Positions 1 to 6,913 are shown, numbered from the stretch's first letter. The stretch: 9,239 nt of DNA from Opitutales bacterium (GCA_007132315.1 SLOW01000287.1:1-9239), one strand, 5' to 3'. Made by a program: numbers and translations. Notes: generated from the letters alone by a model not told the origin.

Positions 1-1352
1 AAACGGTGTACACCTTTTACCTGCGCGAAGACGCGACCTGGTCCAACGGCGATCCGATCACGGCCGGCGATTTCCTCTTCGGTTTCGAACGCATCCTCTC
101 GCCCAACCTGGCCTCGCACTACGCCTACATGCTTTATCCCATGCGGGGCGCGGAGGCGTTTCACAGTGGCGAAATCGACGACTTTTCGGAAGTCGGTGCG
201 CGCGCCCTGGACGACCACACCCTGGAAATCACCCTGGAATACCCGGTCCCGTACTTTCTCACCCTCGTCACCCACAACACCTGGTATCCGGTCCACCCGG
301 AGACGATTCTCGCCCACGGGGCCATGGACGAACCCAACACACGCTGGGTGCGGCCCGGGAATTTCGTCGGCAACGGACCGTTCACCCTGGAGCGCTGGGC
401 CACCGGGCGCCGCATCGAGGTGCGGCGCAACCCGGATTACTGGGACGCCGGCCGCGTGCATCTGGAGGAAGTCCACTTCTATCCCCTCGAGCCCCAGGCG
501 GCCGAGCGCGCGTTTCGCGCCGAGCAGCTTCACCTCACCGACTCCATCCCCTCCGAACGGATCGGCCACTACCTGCGGGAGCGCCCGGATCTGTTCCGTT
601 CCGAGAACTACTTTGGCACCTACTACTTCCGCTTCAACGTAACCCGCCCTCCGCTGGACGACGCCCGCGTGCGCCTGGCTCTGGCGCTGGCGCTCGACCG
701 CGACATGATCGTGGACAACCTGTTCGCGGGAGAACGGCCCCCCGCGCTTTCGTTCGTGCCGCCCGGCGTACCGGATTACGAACCGGACCCGATTCTCGAG
801 CCCGACCCGGAGCGCGCCCGCGAACTGCTGGCTGAAGCCGGGTACTCGGACGGCGAAGGATTTCCCGCCATGCGCATCCTGTACAACACCTCCGACGACC
901 ACAGCGCGATCGCCCAACTCGCCCAGGAAATGTGGCGGCGGGAACTCGGCATCCAGGTGGGACTGGAAAACACCGAATGGCAGGTTTATCTTGATCGCAC
1001 CAGCCGCCTCGAATACGACATTGCCCGTTCCGGATGGATCGGCGACTACCTCGATCCGTACAATTTCCTCAACACCATGGCGTCGGGTGGAGGCAACAAC
1101 CGCACCGGCTGGGCCAGCGACGCGTTCGACGATCTGTTGTCGCGCATCGTCCGGGAGGGCGACACCGGCCGCCGCTGGGAGATGATCCGGCAGGCGGAGC
1201 GGCTGCTGGTCGAGGAAGCGCCCGTGGTGCCGCTGTTCTTTTATACCCGCATGTACCTGCAGCACCCGGCCGTGCGCGGCTGGCGCCCCACGCCGATCGC
1301 CTACCGCAACTACAAGGACGTCACGCTGGTGGCGGAGGAGGAAGACTCATGA
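1..1352 (+). CDS. oppA: Peptide ABC transporter substrate-binding protein (OppA/DppA family), 5'-truncated by the window edge
   Basis: This is the periplasmic peptide-binding component of an ABC importer (solute-binding family 5, SBP_bac_5). The frame is open from the first bases, and the first visible residues (TVYTFYLRED) correspond to the interior of the family, so the true start and the signal peptide lie upstream; the GTG at 6 is not the start. About 449 codons are present of a usual 530-560. Family signatures are WSNGDPITAGDF (39-74), GNGPFTLERW (about 369-398), NPDYWD (about 429-446), and a stretch rich in R, L and A that matches the 'DxRVRxALxxAxDR' segment (about 660-705). The C-terminus ends soon after a family-typical 'PVVPLFFYTRMYL' segment, so the 3' end looks intact. 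It is followed by oppB and oppC on the same strand, which supports a peptide importer. The exact substrate (oligopeptide, dipeptide or murein peptide) cannot be told. The oppA symbol is by family and context. Confidence 0.93.
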   Translation, partial: TVYTFYLREDATWSNGDPITAGDFLFGFERILSPNLASHYAYMLYPMRGAEAFHSGEIDDFSEVGARALDDHTLEITLEYPVPYFLTLVTHNTWYPVHPETILAHGAMDEPNTRWVRPGNFVGNGPFTLERWATGRRIEVRRNPDYWDAGRVHLEEVHFYPLEPQAAERAFRAEQLHLTDSIPSERIGHYLRERPDLFRSENYFGTYYFRFNVTRPPLDDARVRLALALALDRDMIVDNLFAGERPPALSFVPPGVPDYEPDPILEPDPERARELLAEAGYSDGEGFPAMRILYNTSDDHSAIAQLAQEMWRRELGIQVGLENTEWQVYLDRTSRLEYDIARSGWIGDYLDPYNFLNTMASGGGNNRTGWASDAFDDLLSRIVREGDTGRRWEMIRQAERLLVEEAPVVPLFFYTRMYLQHPAVRGWRPTPIAYRNYKDVTLVAEEEDS

Positions 1353-1429
1353 ATCCGGGCGCCGCGGGACACCTCCTGTCAACCTTCGCTCCCAACGTTG
1401 GTGTCAGGCGGTCTTCAGACGTCGCTTGA
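1349..1429 (+). CDS. Possible 26-codon leader ORF between oppA and oppB
   Basis: An ATG overlaps the oppA stop codon in an ATGA arrangement, the usual geometry for translational coupling. It opens 26 codons (MNPGAAGHLLSTFAPNVGVR, then RSSDVA) and ends at TGA 1427-1429. It is in the same reading frame as oppB, whose ATG follows 15 bases later, so only this one stop separates the two. I recognise no family. It may simply be the tail of an alternative frame of oppA and have no function. It is listed because oppB has no visible Shine-Dalgarno sequence, and ribosomes finishing here would be placed close to the oppB start. Confidence 0.2.
   Translation: MNPGAAGHLLSTFAPNVGVRRSSDVA
1392..1401. repeat. 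10-base perfect palindrome in the oppA-oppB gap
   Basis: CCAACGTTGG is a perfect palindrome inside the 92-base gap between the oppA stop and the oppB start. A second small inverted repeat, GACA/TGTC (1368-1371 with 1377-1380), lies just before it. No T-run follows, so this is not an intrinsic terminator. It could be an operator, an mRNA-processing structure that sets the ratio of binding protein to permease, or chance. I see no promoter elements in this gap. Confidence 0.25.
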
Positions 1430-1444
1430 ACCCCCAGTGCTCCC

Positions 1445-2362
1445 ATGCCGACCTATATTGGACGCCGTTTGCTCGAGGCCCTGCCGGTCCTGTTTCTCGT
1501 CATCACGATCTGCTTCTTCCTGCTGCGACTGGCGCCCGGCGGGCCCTTCAGTCATGAAGTGGATATCCCCGCCGCCACCCTGGAGCGGATGGAGGCCCAC
1601 TACGGCCTCGACCGACCCCTGTTCCTTCAGTACCTCGGCTACCTCGGCAACGTGGCGCGGGGCGACCTCGGCCCCTCCTACCACTACCCCACGCGCACCG
1701 TGAACGAGATCATCCTGGACCACTTTCCGGTCTCGTTGGAGCTGGGGCTCTGGGGCCTGCTCACCGCGCTCGGCATCGGCGTTTTGGCCGGAATTATCGC
1801 GACCATCCGACCCGACACGTGGCTGGACTACCTTCCGATGGGGGGCGCGATGGCGGGGATTTGTCTGCCCACGTTCGTCCTGGGGCCGCTGTTGATTCTG
1901 GTCTTTTCCCTGTGGCTCGGCTGGTTCAACGCCACCGGCTGGAACACGGCGGGCGACCGCGTCCTGCCCTCGCTCACCCTGGGCCTGTTCTACGCCGCCT
2001 ACATCGCCCGGCTCACCCGCGGCGGCCTCAGAGAGGTGATCCGCCAGGACTACATCCGGACCGCCCGGGCCAAAGGGCTCCCGGAAGCGACCGTCCTGGC
2101 CAAACACGCGTTGCGACCCGGCATTCTGCCGGCCCTGGCCTTTCTCGGTCCGGCCGCCGCCGGTCTGTTGAGCGGCTCCTTCGTGGTGGAGACGGTGTTT
2201 CACATTCCCGGCCTGGGACGCGAATTCGTCAACGCCGCCTTCAACCGGGATTACACCCTGGTCTTGGGCGTCGTCATTCTGTTCGCCGTCATGATCCTGC
2301 TGTTCAATCTGCTCGTCGATATCGCCCAGGTGCTCCTCAATCCCCGCCAACGTTTCGAATGA
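1445..2362 (+). CDS. oppB: Peptide ABC transporter permease OppB/DppB
   Basis: This is one of two inner-membrane subunits forming the translocation path of a peptide importer (binding-protein-dependent transport system inner-membrane family). The 305 residues fit the family's 300-340. The start MPTYIGRRLLEALPVLFLV is the canonical OppB opening: a conserved YIxRRLL segment entering the first membrane helix (about 9-29), then the LRLAPGGPF motif (about 27-35). Further hydrophobic helices lie near 99-121, 131-158, 176-190, 226-248 and 271-293. The cytoplasmic EAA loop that docks on the ATPase is at about 200-220 (DYIRTARAKGLPEA). The end (NLLVDIAQVLLNPRQRFE) matches the 'DxxYxxxDPR' ending of the family. 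In-frame extension upstream is blocked by TGA 1427-1429. No clear ribosome binding site is visible. The gene overlaps oppC by 4 bases (ATGA), indicating translational coupling. Confidence 0.95.
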   Translation: MPTYIGRRLLEALPVLFLVITICFFLLRLAPGGPFSHEVDIPAATLERMEAHYGLDRPLFLQYLGYLGNVARGDLGPSYHYPTRTVNEIILDHFPVSLELGLWGLLTALGIGVLAGIIATIRPDTWLDYLPMGGAMAGICLPTFVLGPLLILVFSLWLGWFNATGWNTAGDRVLPSLTLGLFYAAYIARLTRGGLREVIRQDYIRTARAKGLPEATVLAKHALRPGILPALAFLGPAAAGLLSGSFVVETVFHIPGLGREFVNAAFNRDYTLVLGVVILFAVMILLFNLLVDIAQVLLNPRQRFE

Positions 2363-3252
2363 CACGGGAAACCTCGCATCCCATCGCCCCCGCCTCGCCG
2401 AGGGCACACCTGTCGCCCGGCCGCCTGGCCTGGGAACGGCTCAAGGCGAACCGCATGGCCATGGCGGGACTGGTTTTTCTCATCCTGTTTTCGAGCGCTT
2501 GTGTCGTCGGACCGTGGCTGTCGCCCTACGCCTTTCACGAGCAACCGCGCATCGCCGAAGGCGCCGTTCCGCCCGGCGCGGAGCACTGGCTGGGCACCGA
2601 TCACCGCGGGCGCGACCTCGCCACCCGCCTGTTTTACGGCGGTCGCATCTCGCTTCTCGTGGGCCTGCTGGCCACGGCGGTGTCGCTGACGATCGGGGTG
2701 TTGTACGGCGCCGTTTCCGGCTTCGCCGGCGGCAAAACCGATTCGCTCATGATGCGGGCGGTGGACATCCTGTACGCGCTGCCCTTCACGGTGTTCGTCA
2801 TCCTGCTCATGGTTTTCTTCGGACGGAGTCTCATCCTGCTGTTCCTGGCCATCGGCGCGGTCGAGTGGCTGACCATGGCCCGCATCGTGCGCGGCCAGAT
2901 TCTCTCGCTCAAGGCGATGGCCTTCGTGGAAGCCGCCCGTACCCTGGGGCAGCGTCCCGGACGGCTGCTGTCGCGTCACCTGCTCCCCAACGCGGCCGGC
3001 GCGATCATCGTGTACACCACCCTGACCATTCCCAACGTCATGCTGCTGGAAGCCTTCGTCAGCTTTCTGGGCCTCGGGGTGCAGCCTCCCATGAGCTCGC
3101 TCGGACTGCTGATCAACGACGGCGCCACCTCGATGGAAGCGGCCCCCTGGTTGCTGCTGGTCCCCGGACTGGCGTTCGCGATGACCCTGTTCTCGTTCAA
3201 TTTCCTGGGCGACGGCCTGCGGGACGCGCTCGACCCGCGGATACGGGACTGA
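2359..3252 (+). CDS. oppC: Peptide ABC transporter permease OppC/DppC
   Basis: This is the second membrane subunit of the peptide importer, pairing with OppB. The open frame extends much further upstream inside oppB, but the start is placed at ATG 2359, which overlaps the oppB stop (ATGA) and gives 297 residues, normal for OppC. The N-terminus is a cytoplasmic arm with a family-typical AWERLKANRMAMAGL segment leading into helix 1 (about 34-52). The OppC hallmark HWLGTDHRGRDL is at 76-87 and is followed by RLFYGGRISL. Membrane helices follow near 97-120, 139-170, 212-235 and 264-284. The EAA loop is at about 190-210 (VEAARTLGQRPGRLLSRHLL). The C-terminal signature FLGDGLRDALDPR is at 282-294. 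No oppD or oppF follows within the window; the next gene is an unrelated ATP-grasp protein 52 bases downstream. The ATPases may lie upstream of oppA or elsewhere. Confidence 0.95.
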   Translation: MTRETSHPIAPASPRAHLSPGRLAWERLKANRMAMAGLVFLILFSSACVVGPWLSPYAFHEQPRIAEGAVPPGAEHWLGTDHRGRDLATRLFYGGRISLLVGLLATAVSLTIGVLYGAVSGFAGGKTDSLMMRAVDILYALPFTVFVILLMVFFGRSLILLFLAIGAVEWLTMARIVRGQILSLKAMAFVEAARTLGQRPGRLLSRHLLPNAAGAIIVYTTLTIPNVMLLEAFVSFLGLGVQPPMSSLGLLINDGATSMEAAPWLLLVPGLAFAMTLFSFNFLGDGLRDALDPRIRD

Positions 3253-3271
3253 TCCGCGCGAGAACGGGTTG

Positions 3272-3289
3272 CGGTCGGCGCGCCGACCG
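3272..3289. promoter_or_regulatory. 18-base perfect palindrome in front of the ATP-grasp gene
   Basis: CGGTCGGCGCGCCGACCG is identical to its own reverse complement. It sits in the 52-base gap between the oppC stop and the ATG at 3305, ending 15 bases before that ATG. As RNA it would form a 7-bp GC-rich stem with a CGCG loop, next to the ribosome entry region; two G·U pairs could extend it. No T-run follows, so it is not a standard terminator. As DNA it could bind a dimeric repressor. It may set expression of the downstream gene apart from the opp genes. The palindrome is seen directly; its role is inferred. Confidence 0.45.
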
Positions 3290-3304
3290 TGCAGGCTGCT
3301 CCGC

Positions 3305-5935
3305 ATGGAGGAAAACCGGGTTTCCAGCGGCCTGCCGGCCCTCGACGACGTGATCCAGGGGTTACGGATCGGAGACAACGTCGTCTGGCAGGTGGACAGT
3401 CTCGACCGCTACCGCCACCTGGCCGGGGCGTTCCTGGAACGCGCGGTGGCCGACGGCCGGACCTGCGTCTATCTGCGCTTTGGGTCGCACCCGCCGGTCG
3501 CAGAGTTTCCACCGGCCGTGGAAGTGCTGGAAATCGATCCGGCTCCCGGATTCGACGTGTTCAGCGCCCAGGTCCACACGGCGATCGAGGAGCTCGGAAA
3601 GGGAGTTTTTTACGTGTTCGACAACCTCTCTTCCCTGGTGGGCACCTGGGCGACGGACGAATTGCTGGGGAATTTTTTTCAGGTCACGTGCCCGTTTCTC
3701 TACGAGATGGACACCGTCGCATACTTCGCGCTGACCCGGCGTCAGCACAGCGACCGGGCGATGGCGCGAATCCGCGACACCACGCAGGTTCTGATCGACG
3801 TCTATGAGGCCCGGGGCGATCTCTGCCTGCATCCGCTCAAACTCTGGGGACGCTACTCGCCGCACATGTTTCTCCCCCACCGCCGGACCGAGGACGAACG
3901 CTGGGAACCCCTGCTGCACAGCGGCGCCGCCGCGAGCGTGGCCTTCGCGGCGGCCGACAATCCCCTCGCCTCGGGAAGCCGTCTGATCGCCCCCTGGGAG
4001 AGCGTGTACCGCAGGCTTCTGGCGTACGCCGACGAAGCCGGCGGGGAAATCGACGAGAGCCTGCCGGAAATCGCCGCTCTGCGGGAAGAGTTCGCCACAA
4101 TGATACTCGGCACACAGCCGGAGTTCCGGCGGCTGGCGCGGGAGTACCTCACCCTGTCCGATCTCTTCGGCATCCGGCGGCGCTTGATTGGTTCCGGGCG
4201 GATCGGCGGCAAGGCGGCCGGCATGATCCTGGCCCGGGCCATCATCGCCCGTTCCGCCTCGGACTCCGAACTGGCGGAATCCCTGGAACCGCACGACTCC
4301 TTCCACATCGGGTCGGACGTCTTTTTCTCGTTTCTGGTGGATAACGACCTGTTCACCCTGCGTCTGAAACTCTCGCGCCAGGCCCGGATCGAGCCCGAAC
4401 AGTTCGAAGTGGTGCGGAAGCGGTTCCTGGAAGGAAGCTTTTCAGCGGAAATCCTGGAACAGTTCCGGCGCATGTTGGAGCACTACGGCCAGGCCCCCAT
4501 CATCGTACGTTCCAGCAGCCTCCTGGAGGACAGTTTCGGCAACGCCTTCGCCGGCAAGTACGAGAGTAAATTCCTGCCCAACCAGGGGCACCCGGAAGAC
4601 CGGCTGGAAGCGTTCACCCGGGCGGTCAAACAAGTGTATGCCAGCGCCTTGAATCCCGACGCGCTGGATTACCGGCGAAGGCGGCGACTCGACCGCGCCG
4701 ACGAACAGATGGCCATCCTGGTCCAGCGCGTCTCCGGTTCGGCCTACCGGGATCTCTTTTTCCCACCCCTGGCCGGAGTCGCCTTCTCGCGAAATCTGTA
4801 CACCTGGAGCGACCTCCTCGACCCGCGCCAGGGAGTGATTCGCCTCGTCTTCGGCCTCGGAACGCGGGCGGTGAACCGGGTCGAACAGGACTACCCCCGC
4901 CTGATCGCCATCAGCCACCCCGAACTGCGGCCGGAGTCCGGCAACCGGATCGCCCACTACTCGCAGCGCCATTTCGACGCCATCGACCTGAAAGAAAACG
5001 GCTTCGTCACCCGCGACATCCGCGATGCGATCGACCCCGCCGACTTTCCCCAGGCCCACCTGCTGTTCTCCGAATGGAAGGGCGGCGCCCTGGTGGATCC
5101 GGTCACCCGGCTGGTCCGAACCCCGTCGTCCTCCTGTCAGATCACCTTCAACAAACTCCTCAAACGCACCACCTTCGCTCCCCTGATGGGCCGGATGCTG
5201 GCCGCGCTGGAAAAGGCCTACGGCCAACCCGTCGACACCGAATTCACCGCTTTCGCGGACGGATCCGGCCGGATCCGGGTCGATCTCCTCCAGTGCCGCC
5301 CGCTGCGCTTTCCCGGGAGTACGGAAGCCATCGAGGTGCCGGAAATCGAAGATCGTTCGCACATCCTCTTCCGGGCCAACCGGGTGGTGATCGGTGGCAA
5401 CATCGACCGGATAGGTTGGCTGCTGTACGTGGATCCGCGCCGTTACGCCCGGATGAAAAACCGTCGCGCCAAACAGGAAATCGGACGCCTTGTCGGCACC
5501 CTCAACCGGCATCCCGGCATCCGGGAACGGGGCATCATCCTCATGGGCCCCGGACGCTGGGGCAGCAGCGACCTCGACCTCGGAATCGACGTGCGTTACG
5601 CCGACATTTCCCGAGCCGCCGTGCTGGTCGAGATCGCCCGTGAGGAATCCGGCCACGTCCCGGAAGTCTCCCACGGCACCCATTTCTTCCTGGATCTGGT
5701 CGAAGAAGGAATCCTCTACCTCCCGGTTTACCCGGACCATCCCGACTGCGCGTTCAACGAAACCCTGCTCGAATCCGCGCCCAACAGCCTGGAACAACTC
5801 GCTGCCGAATTCAGACACCTGAGCGACGCGGTCAAACTGGTCGAAGCCGCCCGCATTAAACCCGGGGCCGTCTTCCGGTGCGCGGCGGACCCCCAGGGGC
5901 AGGCGGCCGTCTGTTTTCTCAGTGTCTCCGAGTAG
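3305..5935 (+). CDS. PEP/pyruvate-binding (PEP-synthase-type ATP-grasp) protein with degenerate KaiC/RecA-like N-terminal domain
   Basis: The 876-residue protein has three parts. Residues about 5-185 resemble a KaiC/RecA-like NTPase: SSGLPALDDVIQGLRIGDNV mimics the KaiC 'TGIPGLDxxLxGG' opening, and GVFYVFDNLSSL (100-111) looks like a Walker B strand, but no Walker A (GKT/S) is present; VDSLDRYRHL stands in its place. Residues about 298-668 match the PEP synthase/pyruvate phosphate dikinase nucleotide-binding domain: RIGGKAAGM (299-307), IVRSSSLLEDSFGNAFAGKY (400-419), QMAILVQRV (468-476) and VDLLQCRPL (659-667). The phosphohistidine swivelling domain and the PEP-binding barrel of true PEP synthases are absent. 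Residues about 683-876 form an unassigned domain with GPGRWGSSDLDLG (748-760) and SHGTHFFLDLVE (789-800). The reaction and substrate are unknown; ATP-dependent phosphotransfer is a guess. The frame is open from TTG 3269, but that would run through the palindrome, and ATG 3305 gives the natural domain start. It is likely co-transcribed with oppBC. Confidence is high for the gene and ATP-grasp domain, low for function. Confidence 0.85.
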   Translation: MEENRVSSGLPALDDVIQGLRIGDNVVWQVDSLDRYRHLAGAFLERAVADGRTCVYLRFGSHPPVAEFPPAVEVLEIDPAPGFDVFSAQVHTAIEELGKGVFYVFDNLSSLVGTWATDELLGNFFQVTCPFLYEMDTVAYFALTRRQHSDRAMARIRDTTQVLIDVYEARGDLCLHPLKLWGRYSPHMFLPHRRTEDERWEPLLHSGAAASVAFAAADNPLASGSRLIAPWESVYRRLLAYADEAGGEIDESLPEIAALREEFATMILGTQPEFRRLAREYLTLSDLFGIRRRLIGSGRIGGKAAGMILARAIIARSASDSELAESLEPHDSFHIGSDVFFSFLVDNDLFTLRLKLSRQARIEPEQFEVVRKRFLEGSFSAEILEQFRRMLEHYGQAPIIVRSSSLLEDSFGNAFAGKYESKFLPNQGHPEDRLEAFTRAVKQVYASALNPDALDYRRRRRLDRADEQMAILVQRVSGSAYRDLFFPPLAGVAFSRNLYTWSDLLDPRQGVIRLVFGLGTRAVNRVEQDYPRLIAISHPELRPESGNRIAHYSQRHFDAIDLKENGFVTRDIRDAIDPADFPQAHLLFSEWKGGALVDPVTRLVRTPSSSCQITFNKLLKRTTFAPLMGRMLAALEKAYGQPVDTEFTAFADGSGRIRVDLLQCRPLRFPGSTEAIEVPEIEDRSHILFRANRVVIGGNIDRIGWLLYVDPRRYARMKNRRAKQEIGRLVGTLNRHPGIRERGIILMGPGRWGSSDLDLGIDVRYADISRAAVLVEIAREESGHVPEVSHGTHFFLDLVEEGILYLPVYPDHPDCAFNETLLESAPNSLEQLAAEFRHLSDAVKLVEAARIKPGAVFRCAADPQGQAAVCFLSVSE

Positions 5936-5956
5936 GAAAACGACCCACGAAACCGA

Positions 5957-5994
5957 ACCCAATCGTAGGCCCGCCCGTGAGGGCGGGGTTGGGT
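5957..5994. repeat. REP-like hairpin downstream of the ATP-grasp gene
   Basis: A GC-rich stem CCCGCCC/GGGCGGG (5970-5976 with 5981-5987) is capped by a GTGA loop, a GNRA-type tetraloop in RNA. It is enclosed by a second, outer pair ACCCAA/TTGGGT (5957-5962 with 5989-5994). It lies 21 bases after the stop of the ATP-grasp gene, between convergent genes. There is no T-run, so it is not a classical intrinsic terminator, although it could protect a 3' end or help stop transcription from both sides. The form (short GC hairpin after a gene, between convergent genes) resembles dispersed REP-type elements, which cannot be verified from a single copy. Confidence 0.45.
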
Positions 5995-5999
5995 GGCGT

Positions 6000-6072
6000 A
6001 CCGGATTGAACCCCGATTCAACCCACCGGTTCCCCCCGCTCCTTACGGAGACGGCCCACGAGTACAGGGAAC
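6000..6072. repeat. Two further inverted-repeat structures in the convergent gap
   Basis: Downstream of the first hairpin are two more. The first pairs TTGAA (6006-6010) with TTCAA (6017-6021) and ACCGG (6000-6004) with CCGGT (6026-6030). The second pairs GTTCCC (6029-6034) with GGGAAC (6067-6072) and inside it CCGCTCC with GGAG-A-CGG (6036-6042 with 6047-6054, one bulged A, TTAC loop). They share two bases, so they may be alternatives. An imperfect 11-base tandem repeat (6004-6014 and 6015-6025) overlaps the first. I see no ORF of note and no promoter in 5936-6083. Confidence 0.3.
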
Positions 6073-6083
6073 GGGGCGGAGAA

Positions 6084-6821
6084 TCAGAGGCTTAACCGGG
6101 CGCCCGCTTTGTCATCGAGGAGCCAATACACTTTGTCGCGGTAACGGCTCAGGAGTTGCGCGGGACGTTCGGCGGGCTGACTGATCCCGGAAAACACACT
6201 GGCCAACGGCAGGGCCTTCCCCTCACCTATGGCCATAACCACGATGATCCCGCATCGATCGAGACCGTACGGGGTGATCGTGAGTCGGGCTCCTTTGCCG
6301 GGCACGTCCACCGAAGCGAAGTGGGTTTCGACCGGATTGGTCAAAAGCAGACTGTGCGGAAACAGCGACGCCATGTGGCAATCGTCGCCCATGCCCAGAA
6401 AACATATATCGAAACAGGCGAAGCCCCCGCGTTGCTGCACCCACAGTTCGTTGAAGATTCGGGCCGACTCGTGCGGGGCCATGTCGGTGGGCCAAGGGTA
6501 TTTCCTCTCCTCGGGAATATCGAGGGATTTCAGGAGCAGCCGATCCAGGTTGCCAAAATTGCTCTCGTCGCTGGACACCGGCACCATCCGTTCGTCGCTG
6601 GTGTACCAGGTGCCGTGTTCGACGAAATAATCCGGAATCGCCCCGTTCTCCCGGCAGTATTCAAAAAACGCCTTCGGGGTCGATCCCCCGGCCATGGCCC
6701 AACTCGGTTGGATGATCCCGTTGGCATTCCGGTGTTCCTCCGCCAGGGCCACCGCGCGGGCGAAAAGCTCGTCCCGCGCCCCGATCGTCACCGTCCCGTA
6801 CGCCGTCTTTTCCGTCTTCAT
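6084..6821 (-). CDS. pgl: 6-phosphogluconolactonase (Pgl/DevB family)
   Basis: The predicted cytoplasmic enzyme hydrolyses 6-phosphoglucono-δ-lactone to 6-phosphogluconate, the second step of the oxidative pentose phosphate pathway. The 245 residues are normal for the family. It shares a fold with glucosamine-6-phosphate deaminases, but the motifs fit the lactonase: AMAGGSTPKAFF (42-53), TSDERMVPVSSDESNFGN (74-91) and FLGMGDDCHMASLFP (141-155). The last is the active-site motif, usually GMGxDGHTASLFP; His149 is kept, while the usual Gly and Thr are Cys148 and Met150. Start ATG is supported by a GAGG ribosome binding site 9 bases upstream (complement of 6831-6834). It lies 105 bases downstream of hisA on the same strand and could be in the same transcript, though that gap carries a hairpin. 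No zwf or gnd is nearby. A related sugar-phosphate isomerase role is a less likely alternative. Confidence 0.88.
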   Translation of the reverse strand: MKTEKTAYGTVTIGARDELFARAVALAEEHRNANGIIQPSWAMAGGSTPKAFFEYCRENGAIPDYFVEHGTWYTSDERMVPVSSDESNFGNLDRLLLKSLDIPEERKYPWPTDMAPHESARIFNELWVQQRGGFACFDICFLGMGDDCHMASLFPHSLLLTNPVETHFASVDVPGKGARLTITPYGLDRCGIIVVMAIGEGKALPLASVFSGISQPAERPAQLLSRYRDKVYWLLDDKAGARLSL

Positions 6822-6913
6822 AATATCAATCCTCGTCGTTAACCGCGATCCACGTCTCGGGGAGAATCCACCCGACAGAACGTCAGCCTGCGACTAGCCG
6901 GGGCCGGGGTCAA

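Noticed and set aside
1819..2358. N-terminal extension of oppC into oppB
   Set aside because: The upstream part reads as Arg/Pro/Gly-rich shadow sequence of oppB. ATG 2359 overlaps the oppB stop and gives the usual OppC length and N-terminus.
3269..3304. TTG at 3269 as start of the ATP-grasp protein
   Set aside because: The 12 extra residues are Arg-rich and encoded by the perfect palindrome; ATG 3305 starts right at the domain and is the better choice.
1415..3378. Overlapping long open frames (330 and 375 codons) on the minus strand opposite oppB and oppC
   Set aside because: Both are mirror frames of well-supported permease genes; their Gln/Arg/Gly-rich translations lack any domain pattern.
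4442..5962. Long open frame (506 codons) on the minus strand opposite the ATP-grasp gene
   Set aside because: It is antisense to a gene with clear family motifs, has low-complexity Gly/Asp/Val/Glu-rich composition typical of the reverse frame of GC-rich coding DNA, and matches no family I recognise.
6156..6842. Plus-strand open frame of 228 codons opposite pgl
   Set aside because: pgl on the minus strand has a ribosome binding site and all family motifs; the plus-strand frame shows none.
6885..6913. Possible pgl promoter on the minus strand (TTGACC with CAGGCT 17 bases on)
   Set aside because: The -35 match is fair, but the -10 element has almost no similarity to the consensus and sits in GC-rich DNA.
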